Part shown: positions 8,575 through 17,793 of the stretch, piece by piece
How positions within the stretch are numbered: position 1 is the stretch's first letter
Layout of the letters: every line of letters starts with the position of its first letter
NCBI GenBank assembly: GCA_947493695.1
Contig: CANLSF010000004.1
Span: 1-64,000, forward strand
Direction: 5' to 3'
Source of the DNA: an uncultured Kiloniellaceae bacterium
GTDB taxonomy: Bacteria; Pseudomonadota; Alphaproteobacteria; Kiloniellales; Kiloniellaceae
DNA length: 64,000 bases
Notes under the pieces: generated by a model
Told to the model about the DNA's origin: nothing
What the model saw: only the letters and a program-made list of their open reading frames with translations
The model's database searches: none
Program-made: the position numbers and the translations under genes

Positions 8575-9549
8575 TTATCTCTCTTTGACGTAGGGTATTC
8601 CACTGGCTTTCGGCGCAACGGCCTTGCCGATGAAGCCTGCAAGCAGGATCACTGTCAGGATATAGGGAAGTGCCTGGATCAGTTGTACCGGAATCTCGCC
8701 GACGAGCGGCATTGACACACCTTGGATACGGTTGGCAACGGCGTCGAGGAAACCGAACAACAGGCAGGCCATCATGGCAGGCACTGGTTTCCACTTACCG
8801 AAGATCATTGCGGCAAGGGCGATGAAGCCCTGTCCGGCGGTCATGTTTTTCACGAAGCCGGCATTCTGGGCGGTCGAGAGATACGTGCCTGCGATACCGC
8901 AGAGAAAACCGCAACAGATCATCGCCTGATAGCGCAGGGCCGTTACCGAAATGCCGGCGGTATCGACGGCGGCCGGGTTTTCGCCGACCGCACGCAGCCG
9001 CAAGCCGAAACGCGTGCGATAGACCACCCACCAGGTCAGTGGAACCGCCAGGTAGGCAATATAGACCAGCAGGTTATGTCCACTGATGATTTCAGTATAG
9101 AGGCCACCGATGAAGGGGATGTCCTTGACCGCCTCTGCGCCGGGCCAGAGCAGGGGACTGAAGCGGGCGTCATTGGTCAGGGAGGGCGTCTGTCCGCCCT
9201 GTGCGAACCACGCAATGCCGAGGGTAACGGTCAGGCCCGCCACCAGGATATTGATGGCGACCCCGCTGACCACCTGATTGCCTTTGTGGGTGATACAGGC
9301 GAAGCCGTGAATCAACGCCAGAATGACGGAAATCGAGATACCTGCAAGTAAACCCGCCCAGGCCGAATTCATGACAAAAGAGGTCGCTGCGGCAGCGAAG
9401 GCAGCTGCCAGCATCTTACCTTCCAGACCGATGTCGATCACACCGGAGCGCTCGGCATAGAGTCCAGCCAGTGCCGCCAATACCAGAGGCGCAGCAACGC
9501 GGATGGTCGCGTCCAGTGTCGAGACGAGCAGAATGAAGAAGTCGTCCAT
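8575..9549 (-). CDS. Nucleoside ABC transporter permease (NupQ-like)
   Basis: A 324-residue inner-membrane permease of the BPD_transp_2 (branched-chain amino acid/ribose/nucleoside) family. It has many hydrophobic helices and the family loop GENPAAVDTAGIS followed by GFLCGIAGTYLS. The ATG at 9549 gives the MDDFF start just after a GGAGGGC site. The longer open frame would read into the upstream permease gene. Only 4 nt separate it from that gene. Together the two permeases form the membrane pore of the BMP-dependent nucleoside importer, and its neighbours cdd and punA support nucleosides as cargo. Confidence 0.88.
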   Translation of the reverse strand: MDDFFILLVSTLDATIRVAAPLVLAALAGLYAERSGVIDIGLEGKMLAAAFAAAATSFVMNSAWAGLLAGISISVILALIHGFACITHKGNQVVSGVAINILVAGLTVTLGIAWFAQGGQTPSLTNDARFSPLLWPGAEAVKDIPFIGGLYTEIISGHNLLVYIAYLAVPLTWWVVYRTRFGLRLRAVGENPAAVDTAGISVTALRYQAMICCGFLCGIAGTYLSTAQNAGFVKNMTAGQGFIALAAMIFGKWKPVPAMMACLLFGFLDAVANRIQGVSMPLVGEIPVQLIQALPYILTVILLAGFIGKAVAPKASGIPYVKER

Positions 9550-9553
9550 GGAC

Positions 9554-10687
9554 CTAGCCCTCCACCGTGCTGCGGCGTCCGGCCGCGATGGCGGCGACCA
9601 CCACATATATACGCTCGACCGTTGGTTTGATCATCAGCGCGAGGGCACCGCTGAAGAGGATCACTAGGCCCTGGACCACTTCGACCATCTCTCGTGTCAC
9701 CTTGGGCATATCGAAGGAGAGTTCCGCGCCGCCCTGATAGAGGGTCCCGAACAGCAGACTGGCCAGGATAATACCGATTGGATGGTTGCGTCCCATCAGT
9801 GCGACGGCGATGCCGGCAAAGCCGTAACCAAGCTGAAAGTTCAGCAGCAGGCGGTGATGCACGCCGAGAATTTCGTTCAGGCCGACGAACCCGGCCAGAC
9901 CGCCGGAGACGCACATGGCCAGAATGACGATCTTCTTGGGATTGATACCTGCGTATACGGCGGCCGTCTCATTGAAGCCAACGGTGCGAATTTCATAGCC
10001 CCAGCGGGTCCGCCAGATGAAGGCCCAGACCAAAGCGCAGCAGATCAACGCCCAGAAAATCGAAAGGTTGAGGGGCGAGCGGGTGATGCTCATTCCGAAC
10101 CATGCGAAGACTTCGTGCATGAAAGGCAGCCACGAGGTATCGGCAAACTCCCGGCTCTGCGGGGACATCTGGCCCGGTTGGATCAGGACATTGACCAGCA
10201 GGTAAACCATCAGCGCCGAAGCGATGAAGTTGAACATGATGGTCGTGATAACGATGTGACTGCCACGGTAAGCCTGCAGGTATGCCGGGATGTAAGCCCA
10301 GGCCGCACCAAAGAGAGCGGACGCCAGAATCGAAATCGGCACCAGCAGTATCAATGGCAGGCTGCTGTCTAGCGAGAGTAGTACAAGACCAACACCCAGA
10401 CCGCCGATGTAGGCCTGGCCTTCGCCGCCGATGTTGAAAAGTCCGGCATGGAAGGCGACCGCGACCGCGAGGCCGGTAAAGATAAAGTTGGTGGTGTAAT
10501 AGAGGGTGTAGCCGATGCCGTAGTCAGTGCCGAAGGCACCGTAAAGCAGGATCCCGACCGCCTCGATGGGATCTTCGCCTATCAACAGGATGATCAGGCC
10601 GGAGACAAAAAAGGCCATCAGAATGTTGATCAGGGGAATCAGGCCGACGTCGACCCAGCGTGGAATGCCTCCGTTAGAGCCGGTCAT
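9554..10687 (-). CDS. Nucleoside ABC transporter permease (NupP-like)
   Basis: A 377-residue permease of the same family as its neighbour but longer at the N terminus. It has about ten hydrophobic segments, an IGGEGQAYIGGLGVG motif, and the loop VGFNETAAVYAGINPKK followed by a GGLAGFVGLNEILG segment. These features are typical of the larger permease of BmpA/NupNOPQ-type systems. It overlaps the ATPase gene by 4 nt, so translational coupling is likely. It should pair with the smaller permease at 8575-9549 in the inner membrane. Confidence 0.88.
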   Translation of the reverse strand: MTGSNGGIPRWVDVGLIPLINILMAFFVSGLIILLIGEDPIEAVGILLYGAFGTDYGIGYTLYYTTNFIFTGLAVAVAFHAGLFNIGGEGQAYIGGLGVGLVLLSLDSSLPLILLVPISILASALFGAAWAYIPAYLQAYRGSHIVITTIMFNFIASALMVYLLVNVLIQPGQMSPQSREFADTSWLPFMHEVFAWFGMSITRSPLNLSIFWALICCALVWAFIWRTRWGYEIRTVGFNETAAVYAGINPKKIVILAMCVSGGLAGFVGLNEILGVHHRLLLNFQLGYGFAGIAVALMGRNHPIGIILASLLFGTLYQGGAELSFDMPKVTREMVEVVQGLVILFSGALALMIKPTVERIYVVVAAIAAGRRSTVEG

Positions 10688-12258
10688 AGTTCAGCTCCCT
10701 CTTGCATGTCGCCCGCAGCCTGCGCCTTGCCGTTTGGATCCGTCTCGGGATTGGCATTCGCCATCATAAGTCCCAGCATGCGTTCGTTCGCGTCCTTTGC
10801 ATCGACTTCGCCGACGATCCTGCCCTCAAACATCACCAAAATGCGGTCGCTGAGGGACATGATTTCCTCCAGTTCGACCGAAACCAGCAGAACGGCAGCG
10901 CCCGCATCGCGCATCGCCACCAGATTCTTATGGATGTATTCGATCGCGCCGATGTCGACGCCGCGTGTCGGTTGCCCCACCAGCAGAACGTTTGGCTTCT
11001 GCGCCATCTCGCGAGCCAGGACGATTTTCTGCTGGTTGCCGCCGGAGAAGTTTGCCGATTTTAGTTTGGGGTTCGGCGGCCGCACATCGAAATCCGCCAT
11101 TTTCTGGGCACAGTCCTCGACGATGGCGTTCCGCTTCATCAGGATTGCGCCGTTGTAGGCTTCATCGCGATGGTAACCCAGGATCGCGGACTCATCAGCG
11201 GTGAAAGCTGTTACGAGCCCCATGCGATGGCGATCCTCCGGCACGTGGGCCACGCCGAGATCGCGAAACTCACTGGCATCGAGCGGCTTTTCGCGTGTGA
11301 TGGTCGTTCCGTTCAAGGCAATCTTGCCCTTACTCGGCGCAACAATGCCCGAAAGCGCGGCAAGCAGTTCGCTCTGGCCATTGCCCGACACGCCTGCAAC
11401 GCCGACAATCTCGCCGCGTCGGACCGAGAGACTGACGTTGTCGAGGCGCGCCACGCCGTCGGCGCCGATCACCGAAAGGCCTTCAACTTTTAGGGCGGCC
11501 TCCTGGGGTTGAGCCGCTTCCTTATCGACTTTCAGCAGAACCTTGCGCCCGACCATGAGTTCCGCGAGCTCTTCTTTACTTGTTTCGCTGGTCTTGCGGT
11601 GCGCGACCATCTCACCGCCGCGCATGACCGAAACGCCATCGGTGACGGCCATGATTTCCTGCAGCTTGTGGGTGATCAGGATCACCGTGACGCCTTGATC
11701 TTTCAGAGCTTTCAGTATTCTGAAGAGCTGATCTGTTTCCTGCGGTGTCAGCACGCCCGTAGGCTCGTCGAGGATCAGAATCTGTGCGCCACGGTAAAGT
11801 GCTTTCAGGATCTCGACCCGTTGCTGCAATCCAACCGGAAGATCCCCGGCCAGGCTGTCGACCGGGACTTCCAGTCCGTACTCGCGCTTCAGGCGTTCAA
11901 GTTCCTCGCGGGTCTTATCGATGCCCTTATCCAGCAGGGCGCCACCTTCGGCGCCGAGCATGACGTTCTCGACCACGCTAAAGGGATCGACCAGCATGAA
12001 GTGCTGATGGACCATACCGATCCCGGCAGCGATTGCTTCGTGCGAACTGCGGATCCTGGTGACTTCGCCGTTGATGAGGACGTCGCCACTGTCGGCTTCG
12101 TAAAAGCCGTAAAGGATCGACATAAGGGTCGATTTACCGGCACCGTTCTCGCCGATTATGCCGTGAATCGTGCCTTTATCGATATTGAGCGCCACGTCTT
12201 TGTTGGCGTGGACAGGGCCGAAGGATTTGTTAATGCCCCGGAGTTCGATCGCGATCAT
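10684..12258 (-). CDS. Nucleoside ABC transporter, double ATP-binding protein (NupO-like)
   Basis: A 524-residue protein with two fused ABC domains. The first has Walker A GENGAGKSTLMS near residue 40 and Walker B ILILDEPTGVLTPQE. The second has a degenerate Walker A (GVSGNGQSELLAALSG) and the signature FSGGNQQKIVLAREM, as is normal for sugar and nucleoside importers. It powers uptake through the two permeases downstream. The gene follows the binding-protein gene after 142 nt, a spacing that often allows the binding protein to be made in excess, and overlaps the next permease by 4 nt. Confidence 0.9.
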   Translation of the reverse strand: MIAIELRGINKSFGPVHANKDVALNIDKGTIHGIIGENGAGKSTLMSILYGFYEADSGDVLINGEVTRIRSSHEAIAAGIGMVHQHFMLVDPFSVVENVMLGAEGGALLDKGIDKTREELERLKREYGLEVPVDSLAGDLPVGLQQRVEILKALYRGAQILILDEPTGVLTPQETDQLFRILKALKDQGVTVILITHKLQEIMAVTDGVSVMRGGEMVAHRKTSETSKEELAELMVGRKVLLKVDKEAAQPQEAALKVEGLSVIGADGVARLDNVSLSVRRGEIVGVAGVSGNGQSELLAALSGIVAPSKGKIALNGTTITREKPLDASEFRDLGVAHVPEDRHRMGLVTAFTADESAILGYHRDEAYNGAILMKRNAIVEDCAQKMADFDVRPPNPKLKSANFSGGNQQKIVLAREMAQKPNVLLVGQPTRGVDIGAIEYIHKNLVAMRDAGAAVLLVSVELEEIMSLSDRILVMFEGRIVGEVDAKDANERMLGLMMANANPETDPNGKAQAAGDMQEGAEL

Positions 12259-12400
12259 AAACGAGCCAATCGTAAGCCGGAAAGATGGAGGAAATCGGCT
12301 CCCGCCATCTGTCCCAATATCTTCCGAACAAGCGTTTCAGCCGCCCGCAGGTCTTCCCAAAAAGATGAGGCAGACCTGCTAAGCTACTGAAAGGCGCAGA

Positions 12401-13396
12401 CTAATAGCTGCAGCTATTGTCGGACATATAGTCGTGAACGGAAATCTTGCCGGAAATGATGTCGGCCTTTACCTGGTCCATCATGGTCTGCATGTCAGAC
12501 GTGATCAGGCTTTTGTTGTGCTCGTCGACGGCCCAGTCAATGCCACCTTCGGCGAGACCGAGAACCTGAATACCAGGCTTCCATGTGCCGTCCTGAGCGC
12601 CTTTAAAGGCATTGTAGGCAGCAACATCAACGCGCTTGAGCATCGAGGTCAGCATGGTGCCGGGATGCAGGTAATTCTGATTGGAATCGACACCGATCGC
12701 GAATTTACCGTTGTCTTTGGCAGCCTGATAGACGCCGACACCGGTCGCGCCTGCAGCGGCATAGATCACGTCGACACCACGGTCGAACTGACCCTTGGCA
12801 AGCTCGCCACCCTTGGAGGGGTTGTTCCAGGCGGCCGGCGTCGTGCCGGTCATGTTCTGAATGATCTCAATATCGGCGTTTGCGTGCTTGGCACCCTGTT
12901 CGTATCCGCAGGCGAACTTGCGGATCAATGGAATGTCCATGCCGCCGACGAAGCCGACCTTCGCATTTTGGGAGGCTGCTGCCGCCAGAACACCGACCAG
13001 GAACGAACCTTCCTGTTCCTTGAAGACAACGGACTGCACGTTCGGCAGATCGACAACCATGTCGATGATGGTGAAGCGCGTGTCCGGGAATTCCTTGGCG
13101 ACCTTTTCCATCGCTGGGCCCTGCGCGAAACCGACACCGACGACGGGGTCGGCACCGCGTTGCGCCATGCGGCGAAGAGCCTGCTCGCGCTGGGTTTCGT
13201 TCGTGACCTCGAACTCCCGGTAGCTGATACCCGTTTCAGCCTTGAATTTTTCAACGCCGTTAAAGACGCCTTCGTTAAAGGACTTATCGAATTTACCGCC
13301 CATGTCGAAGACCACGGCGGGACTGACGTCGGCCGCGCTTACGCTGGCGGCGGACAGAACTAACGCTGCCGATGCGGCAAGTAAAATTTGTTTCAT
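12401..13396 (-). CDS. BMP-family periplasmic nucleoside-binding protein
   Basis: A 331-residue member of the Bmp/Med family (PnrA/BmpA). It starts with a Sec signal peptide (MKQ..., cleavage after about SAA) that has no lipobox Cys, so it should be a soluble periplasmic protein. The family opening DMGGKFDKSFNEGVFNGVEKF is present, as are the internal DxxVD and GGMDIPLIRKF segments of the purine nucleoside-binding site. The ATG at 13396 lies 9 nt after GAGG. An in-frame ATG eight codons earlier has no ribosome-binding site. It is the first gene of the 12-gene nucleoside operon, and the catabolic genes downstream fix its likely ligand as nucleosides. Confidence 0.9.
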   Translation of the reverse strand: MKQILLAASAALVLSAASVSAADVSPAVVFDMGGKFDKSFNEGVFNGVEKFKAETGISYREFEVTNETQREQALRRMAQRGADPVVGVGFAQGPAMEKVAKEFPDTRFTIIDMVVDLPNVQSVVFKEQEGSFLVGVLAAAASQNAKVGFVGGMDIPLIRKFACGYEQGAKHANADIEIIQNMTGTTPAAWNNPSKGGELAKGQFDRGVDVIYAAAGATGVGVYQAAKDNGKFAIGVDSNQNYLHPGTMLTSMLKRVDVAAYNAFKGAQDGTWKPGIQVLGLAEGGIDWAVDEHNKSLITSDMQTMMDQVKADIISGKISVHDYMSDNSCSY

Positions 13397-13425
13397 TCTG
13401 TAGCCTCGTTTCCCTGTCATAACGG

Positions 13426-13437
13426 AGGTTGTAACCT
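13426..13437. promoter_or_regulatory. Inverted repeat upstream of the nucleoside operon
   Basis: AGGTTGTAACCT has 5-bp arms around a 2-bp centre, 30 bp before the start codon of the binding protein. Its position would suit a repressor site overlapping the transcription start. No regulator gene is adjacent, so the factor is unknown. Confidence 0.3.
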
Positions 13438-13450
13438 ATTGTTATCTATT

Positions 13451-13471
13451 CAGCCGTCTTTGTCGCGGCTG
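13451..13471. terminator. Hairpin between the peptide and nucleoside operons
   Basis: CAGCCG (13451-13456) pairs with CGGCTG (13466-13471) around a 9-nt loop. The T-run (TTTT) follows on the plus strand, whereas on the minus strand, where dppF transcription arrives, an A-run precedes it. It could weakly limit read-through from the dpp operon, but its orientation is wrong for a classical terminator of that operon. Confidence 0.3.
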
Positions 13472-13477
13472 TTTTAA

Positions 13478-13507
13478 ATCATCTGTTTTTCTTGTCCAGA
13501 TGGTCAA
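13478..13507 (-). promoter_or_regulatory. Possible sigma-70 promoter of the nucleoside operon
   Basis: Minus-strand TTGACC (13507-13502) is followed after 18 bp by GATGAT (13483-13478). The -35 element is good but the -10 is weak, matching at four of six positions. It sits about 80 bp before the binding-protein start in the only sizeable gap ahead of the operon. Confidence 0.3.
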
Positions 13508-13543
13508 GTTTTAAGTTGCGCAGTTTTCGACTCTCTTTCGGCC

Positions 13544-14554
13544 TCACGCCGCGCTCTGTCCCTCGTTGATCGTCTCAGTAAAGTGGCAGGCGACTTTTTG
13601 TGTTGATAAGTCGGTCAGCTCGGGCCGCTCGGCGCTGCAGCGTGGTTGCGCGTAGGGGCAGCGCTGATGAAAGGCGCAGCCTGACGGCGGGTTCATCGGC
13701 GAGGGCAGTTCGCCCTTTAACTTGATCCGCTCGATCCGATGGCGTGGATCGACCGCGGGCGTACTGGCCAGCAACGCCTTGGTGTAGGGGTGCATGGGGT
13801 TCTGGAACACAGCGTCGCGTGAGCCGTGTTCAACAGGGCGTCCGAGATACATCACCATCACTTCGTCGGCGATATGCCGCACGACACTGAGGTCATGGGA
13901 AATGAAGAGGTAGGCGAGGTTAAACTCCTCCTGCAGATCCATCAGCAGATTGAGAACCTGAGCCTGGATCGAGACGTCGAGCGCAGAAACCGGTTCATCG
14001 GCGACCAGAATGCGCGGCTGTAACATCAGGGCCCGGGCGACCGCGATACGTTGGCGCTGACCGCCGGAGAACATGTGGGGATAGCGATTATAATGTTCCC
14101 GCCGCAGTCCGACCTTGGTCAGCAACTCCATCGCGCGTTCCTTGCGCTCTTCGGCAGTTGCCTTGGTATTGATGACCGCGGGTTCTTCCAGGATGGTGCC
14201 GATCTTCTTGCGGGGATTGAGCGAGCCGTATGGATCCTGAAAGATGATCTGCACGTCCTGGCGCAGTCGTTTCATTTCTGCCTGATTTGCCTGCGCAACG
14301 TCGACGCCGTCAACCAGCAAGGCGCCCGATGTCGGCTGCTCTATCAGGGTGACGGCTCTGGCCAGTGTCGATTTACCGCAACCGGATTCCCCGACCACGG
14401 CCAGCGTCTTGCCGGCCTCAAGTTTGAAACTCGCGCCTGCAAGCGCCCTCACGGTTTTTGCTTTTCCGAAGATACCGCCACTCACTTCGTAATGGCGAGC
14501 CAACGATTGAGCTTCCAGGACGGGTGATGGGCTGTGATCTGCAGTATTGCTCAT
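13544..14554 (-). CDS. dppF: Dipeptide/oligopeptide ABC transporter ATP-binding protein (DppF/OppF-like)
   Basis: A 336-residue ATPase. Walker A is GESGCGKSTLARAV (about residue 55), the signature is FSGGQRQRIAVARAL, and Walker B is ILVADEPVSALDVS. The C-terminal oligo_HPY extension has the Cys cluster CAFHQRCPYAQPRC, characteristic of DppD/F and OppD/F and reported to hold an Fe-S cluster in related proteins. It is the last gene of the peptide importer and overlaps dppD by 4 nt. Confidence 0.9.
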   Translation of the reverse strand: MSNTADHSPSPVLEAQSLARHYEVSGGIFGKAKTVRALAGASFKLEAGKTLAVVGESGCGKSTLARAVTLIEQPTSGALLVDGVDVAQANQAEMKRLRQDVQIIFQDPYGSLNPRKKIGTILEEPAVINTKATAEERKERAMELLTKVGLRREHYNRYPHMFSGGQRQRIAVARALMLQPRILVADEPVSALDVSIQAQVLNLLMDLQEEFNLAYLFISHDLSVVRHIADEVMVMYLGRPVEHGSRDAVFQNPMHPYTKALLASTPAVDPRHRIERIKLKGELPSPMNPPSGCAFHQRCPYAQPRCSAERPELTDLSTQKVACHFTETINEGQSAA

Positions 14555-15582
14555 GCGGTGCCTCCTGACGGCGTGCCGTTTGCAATCTCATTTGCCAGCG
14601 TTTCCGGCGAGGGCGTTACCGCCGCGGGAAGCGGAAAGTGACAGCGGACGGAGCCTTGCTGGGTCGGTACCAGCGCAGGCTCGCGATGTTGACATTCAGT
14701 TTGCACGAAACGGCAGCGCGGATTGAAGAGACAACCATCGGGGCGGTCGCCCGCGCCGGGGACCACGCCGGGTATGGTCGAAAGCCGGCTGCCTTCGACA
14801 CTGCGCTCGGGCAGGGCGTCGAGCAATGCAGATGTATAGGGGTGGCGCGGGTTCTCGAAGAGGTCTTCGACGCCCCGCACTTCGACCTGTTGACCCGCAT
14901 ACATGACCGCCACGCGCTGGGCTGTTTCGGCCACGACGCCCATATCATGGGTGATCAGAACCATCGACATTCCCCGGTCCTCTTGCAGGCTGCGCAGCAG
15001 GTCGAGGATTTGCGCCTGAATGGTCACATCCAGCGCGGTCGTCGGTTCATCGGCGATCAGAAGGCGCGGGTTGCAGGAAATTGCCATTGCGATCATGACC
15101 CGCTGGCTCATGCCGCCCGAGAGTTGGTGCGGGAAAGCGCTCAGTCTGGTCTCCGGCGCTGGAATGCCAACCTGTTCCAGCAGTTCGATGGCACGGCGCC
15201 GGCGCTCGGCACGGGGCAGTCCCTGATGGACCTTGAGGGATTCCATGATCTGAAAGCCGACGGTGAAGCAGGGGTTCAGGCTGGTCATGGGCTCCTGAAA
15301 GATCATGGCAATGTCCTTGCCGATGATCTTGCGGCGCGCTTTTGGCGCGATCTGCAAAAGATCGACGCCGTCGAAACTCAGCCGGTCCGCTGTGACGATG
15401 GCAGTGGGAGGCAACAGTCCCATCAGCGCCAGCATCGTGACCGACTTGCCGGAGCCGGATTCACCAACGACCCCGACCAGCTCACCGGATTGGATGTCCA
15501 GATTGATGCTGTCGACAGCGCGGAAGAGTCCGTGCGCGGTTCCGAACTCTACGGAAAGATTCCGAATTTCAAGCAGGGCCAT
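14551..15582 (-). CDS. dppD: Dipeptide/oligopeptide ABC transporter ATP-binding protein (DppD/OppD-like)
   Basis: A 343-residue ATPase with Walker [17 protein letters not shown], signature [15 protein letters not shown], Walker [15 protein letters not shown] and the C-terminal [14 protein letters not shown] cysteine cluster of peptide transporter ATPases. The ATG at 15582 lies 2 nt beyond the dppC stop and gives the standard [11 protein letters not shown] opening. The longer open frame upstream only runs through dppC. It should form the heterodimeric motor with the DppF-like protein. Confidence 0.9.
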   Translation of the reverse strand: MALLEIRNLSVEFGTAHGLFRAVDSINLDIQSGELVGVVGESGSGKSVTMLALMGLLPPTAIVTADRLSFDGVDLLQIAPKARRKIIGKDIAMIFQEPMTSLNPCFTVGFQIMESLKVHQGLPRAERRRRAIELLEQVGIPAPETRLSAFPHQLSGGMSQRVMIAMAISCNPRLLIADEPTTALDVTIQAQILDLLRSLQEDRGMSMVLITHDMGVVAETAQRVAVMYAGQQVEVRGVEDLFENPRHPYTSALLDALPERSVEGSRLSTIPGVVPGAGDRPDGCLFNPRCRFVQTECQHREPALVPTQQGSVRCHFPLPAAVTPSPETLANEIANGTPSGGTA

Positions 15583-15584
15583 GA

Positions 15585-16523
15585 TCAGCTCCGCTTCAGT
15601 TTGGGATCGAGGGCGTCGCGCAGGCCGTCGCCCATCAAGTTGAACGCGAGCACCGAGATCAGGATTGCCAGACCAGGGAAGGTGACAACCCACCAGGCCC
15701 GAAGGATGAAGTCGCGGGCTTCAGAGAGCATGGTGCCCCACTCAGGTGTCGGCGGCTGCGCGCCCATGCCCAGGAAGCCGAGGGCCGCTGCATCCAGGAT
15801 TGCCGTGGAGAAGCTTAAGGTCGCCTGAACGATCAGCGGCGCCATGCAATTGGGCAGCACGGTGATGTACATCATGCGGAAGATACCCGCGCCGTTGACC
15901 CGGCTCGCGGTGACGTAATCCTTGGAAAGCTCCGCCATTACCGCTGCGCGGGTCAGGCGCACGAAGTGCGGCTGCAGAACAATGGCGATGGCGATCATGG
16001 CGTTGGTCAGGCTCGGGCCGAGGATCGCAACCAGCACCAGGGCCATCAAAAGACTCGGGAAGGCCAGGATCATATCCATCAGGCGCAGAATGGCCGTGCC
16101 GATAATGCCGGGGAAGAAACCCGCAACCAGTCCGAGCGACACGCCGACCGTCAGCGATATCGAGACCACGATAACGCCGACGAAGAGGGACTCCCGGGTC
16201 CCGTAAATCAGCCGGGACAGCAGATCGCGGCCAACCGGGTCTGTGCCCAGAATGAAGGTCCAGCTGCCACCCTCCTGCCATGCCGGAGGCTGCAGGAGGT
16301 GATCGCGGTATTGCTCGCTGGGTAAGTGTGGTGCGACCACATCCGCGAAGACGGCGAGCGCAATCAGGATCAGTACGATGAAAAGGCCGGCAACCGAACC
16401 CTTGTTCTCACTGAAATAGTGCCAGAACTCGAGGACTGGATGGATCGGTGCGGTCTCGGTGACGCCCTCAGGTTCGCGCGGAGCGGGCTCTGGGGCGGAG
16501 GCGTCGTTTGTGGTTACGGCCAT
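15585..16523 (-). CDS. dppC: Dipeptide/oligopeptide ABC transporter permease (DppC-like)
   Basis: A 312-residue permease with an N-terminal proline- and glutamate-rich cytoplasmic tail, a first membrane helix near residue 45, and the periplasmic LGTDPVGRDLLSRLIYGTR segment found in DppC/OppC/GsiD proteins. The EAA-like loop around YVTASRVNGAGIFRMM contacts the ATPases. It is separated by 4 nt from dppB and 2 nt from dppD. It is typical in length and complete. Confidence 0.92.
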   Translation of the reverse strand: MAVTTNDASAPEPAPREPEGVTETAPIHPVLEFWHYFSENKGSVAGLFIVLILIALAVFADVVAPHLPSEQYRDHLLQPPAWQEGGSWTFILGTDPVGRDLLSRLIYGTRESLFVGVIVVSISLTVGVSLGLVAGFFPGIIGTAILRLMDMILAFPSLLMALVLVAILGPSLTNAMIAIAIVLQPHFVRLTRAAVMAELSKDYVTASRVNGAGIFRMMYITVLPNCMAPLIVQATLSFSTAILDAAALGFLGMGAQPPTPEWGTMLSEARDFILRAWWVVTFPGLAILISVLAFNLMGDGLRDALDPKLKRS

Positions 16524-16527
16524 GACG

Positions 16528-17538
16528 TTACCTGGCGTGTCTGATGCGGGGGTTGATGAGGCCGTAGAGCAGGTCGACGATCAGATTGACCAGCATGACC
16601 ACAGCGGCAACCAGCATCAGACCTCCCTGTACGGAGGGATAGTCGCGACGGAAGATCGAGTCGACCATCCACTTGCCGACACCGGGCCAGGCAAAGATGG
16701 TTTCCGTCAGAATCGCCCCGGCGAGCAGGACGCCGATTTGCAAGCCGATTACGGTAATGACCGGGATCAGGGCGTTGCGCAGTGCATGGAGACCAACCAC
16801 GCGGAAAGGAGGAAGGCCCTTCGCGCGCGCTGTGCGCACGTAGTCTTCGCTCAAAACCTCAAGCATGGCCGAGCGGGTCTGGCGCGCGATCACCGCGAGA
16901 GGGATCGTGCCCAGGACGATGGCCGGTAAGATCAGGTGACTGATGGCTGATCGGAAAGCGCCTTTTTCATCGGACAGCAGCGTGTCGATCAGCATAAAAC
17001 CGGTGACCGGCTCAAAGTAGTACAAGACGGAGATCCGGCCGGAGACCGGTGTCCAACCCAGGATGCCGGAAAAGAAGATGATCAGCAGCAGACCCCACCA
17101 GAAGATCGGCATGGAAAAGCCGGTGAGGGAGATCCCCATTACGGTGTGATCAAAGACACTGCCGCGCTTGACTCCGGCGATGATGCCGGCGGGAAGACCC
17201 AGTACGACCGCGAAGACGATCGCAAAGAGTGCAAGTTCAAGCGTTGCCGGGAAGAGAGTGAAGAACTCATCAAAGATGGGTTTCTTGGTGACGATCGAAA
17301 CGCCGAGGTCCCCGTCGAGCAGTTTGCCCATGAAGATCAGGTACTGCTCCCAGAGTGGCTTGTCGAAGCCGAACTGGGCCATCAGCTGTGCGTGTCTCTC
17401 GGGTTCGATGCCCCGTTCGCCCGCCATGAGTTCGATGGGGTCGCCGGGCAGCATACGAATGAAAGAGAAGGAAATGATGGTCACGCCGATGAAGGTCGGG
17501 ATCAGCAAACCGATACGGGTCAGGATGAATTTGAGCAT
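16528..17538 (-). CDS. dppB: Dipeptide/oligopeptide ABC transporter permease (DppB-like)
   Basis: A 336-residue permease beginning with MLKFILTRIG, the usual DppB opening with the first membrane helix, followed by FIRMLPGDP. It has the EAA loop EDYVRTARAKGLPPFRVV and the terminal GLMLVAAVVMLVNLIVDLLYGLINPRIR block. An in-frame GTG ten codons upstream (17568) is also open, but it has no ribosome-binding site and adds a non-family tail. It forms the transmembrane pathway with DppC. The gene follows dppA after a gap containing a strong hairpin. Confidence 0.9.
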   Translation of the reverse strand: MLKFILTRIGLLIPTFIGVTIISFSFIRMLPGDPIELMAGERGIEPERHAQLMAQFGFDKPLWEQYLIFMGKLLDGDLGVSIVTKKPIFDEFFTLFPATLELALFAIVFAVVLGLPAGIIAGVKRGSVFDHTVMGISLTGFSMPIFWWGLLLIIFFSGILGWTPVSGRISVLYYFEPVTGFMLIDTLLSDEKGAFRSAISHLILPAIVLGTIPLAVIARQTRSAMLEVLSEDYVRTARAKGLPPFRVVGLHALRNALIPVITVIGLQIGVLLAGAILTETIFAWPGVGKWMVDSIFRRDYPSVQGGLMLVAAVVMLVNLIVDLLYGLINPRIRHAR

Positions 17539-17736
17539 TGCTTGACTCTGAGTCTGATTGGCTTTCACGACACTGGTGAAACGCGCTCATCAGCCTCTAT
17601 TTCGTGTGGTTAGAGGACGCTTCGTGGCCTTGATCTTTCGGGCCAAGAATTTTCAGCCTCTATCTCACAGAGTTGCGCACGAAGAGCCGGATTCATGCTG
17701 CATTTAAACGAAATACAAAATGATCTGGCTCAAGAG

Positions 17737-17769
17737 AAGTTCCGGGAGAAGCGTTCCTCTCCCGGACTT
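17737..17769 (-). promoter_or_regulatory. Intercistronic hairpin between dppA and dppB
   Basis: CCGGGAGA (17742-17749) pairs with TCTCCCGG (17758-17765), extended by AAGT/ACTT arms after a one-base bulge. On the transcribed minus strand no T-run follows. It is therefore better seen as an mRNA-stabilising or attenuating hairpin keeping binding-protein message above permease message than as a full terminator. Confidence 0.55.
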
Positions 17770-17793
17770 CTGCCAACAGGCGCTTCAGGTGTC

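Noticed and set aside
12403-12418. Palindrome AATAGCTGCAGCTATT at the 3' end of the BMP gene
   Set aside because: It covers the final codons and stop of the gene, is not followed by a T-run, and is explained by the Ser-Cys-Ser-Tyr coding end.
14638-15828. 396-residue plus-strand frame opposite dppD and dppC
   Set aside because: It spans two real genes in antisense, with low-complexity composition.
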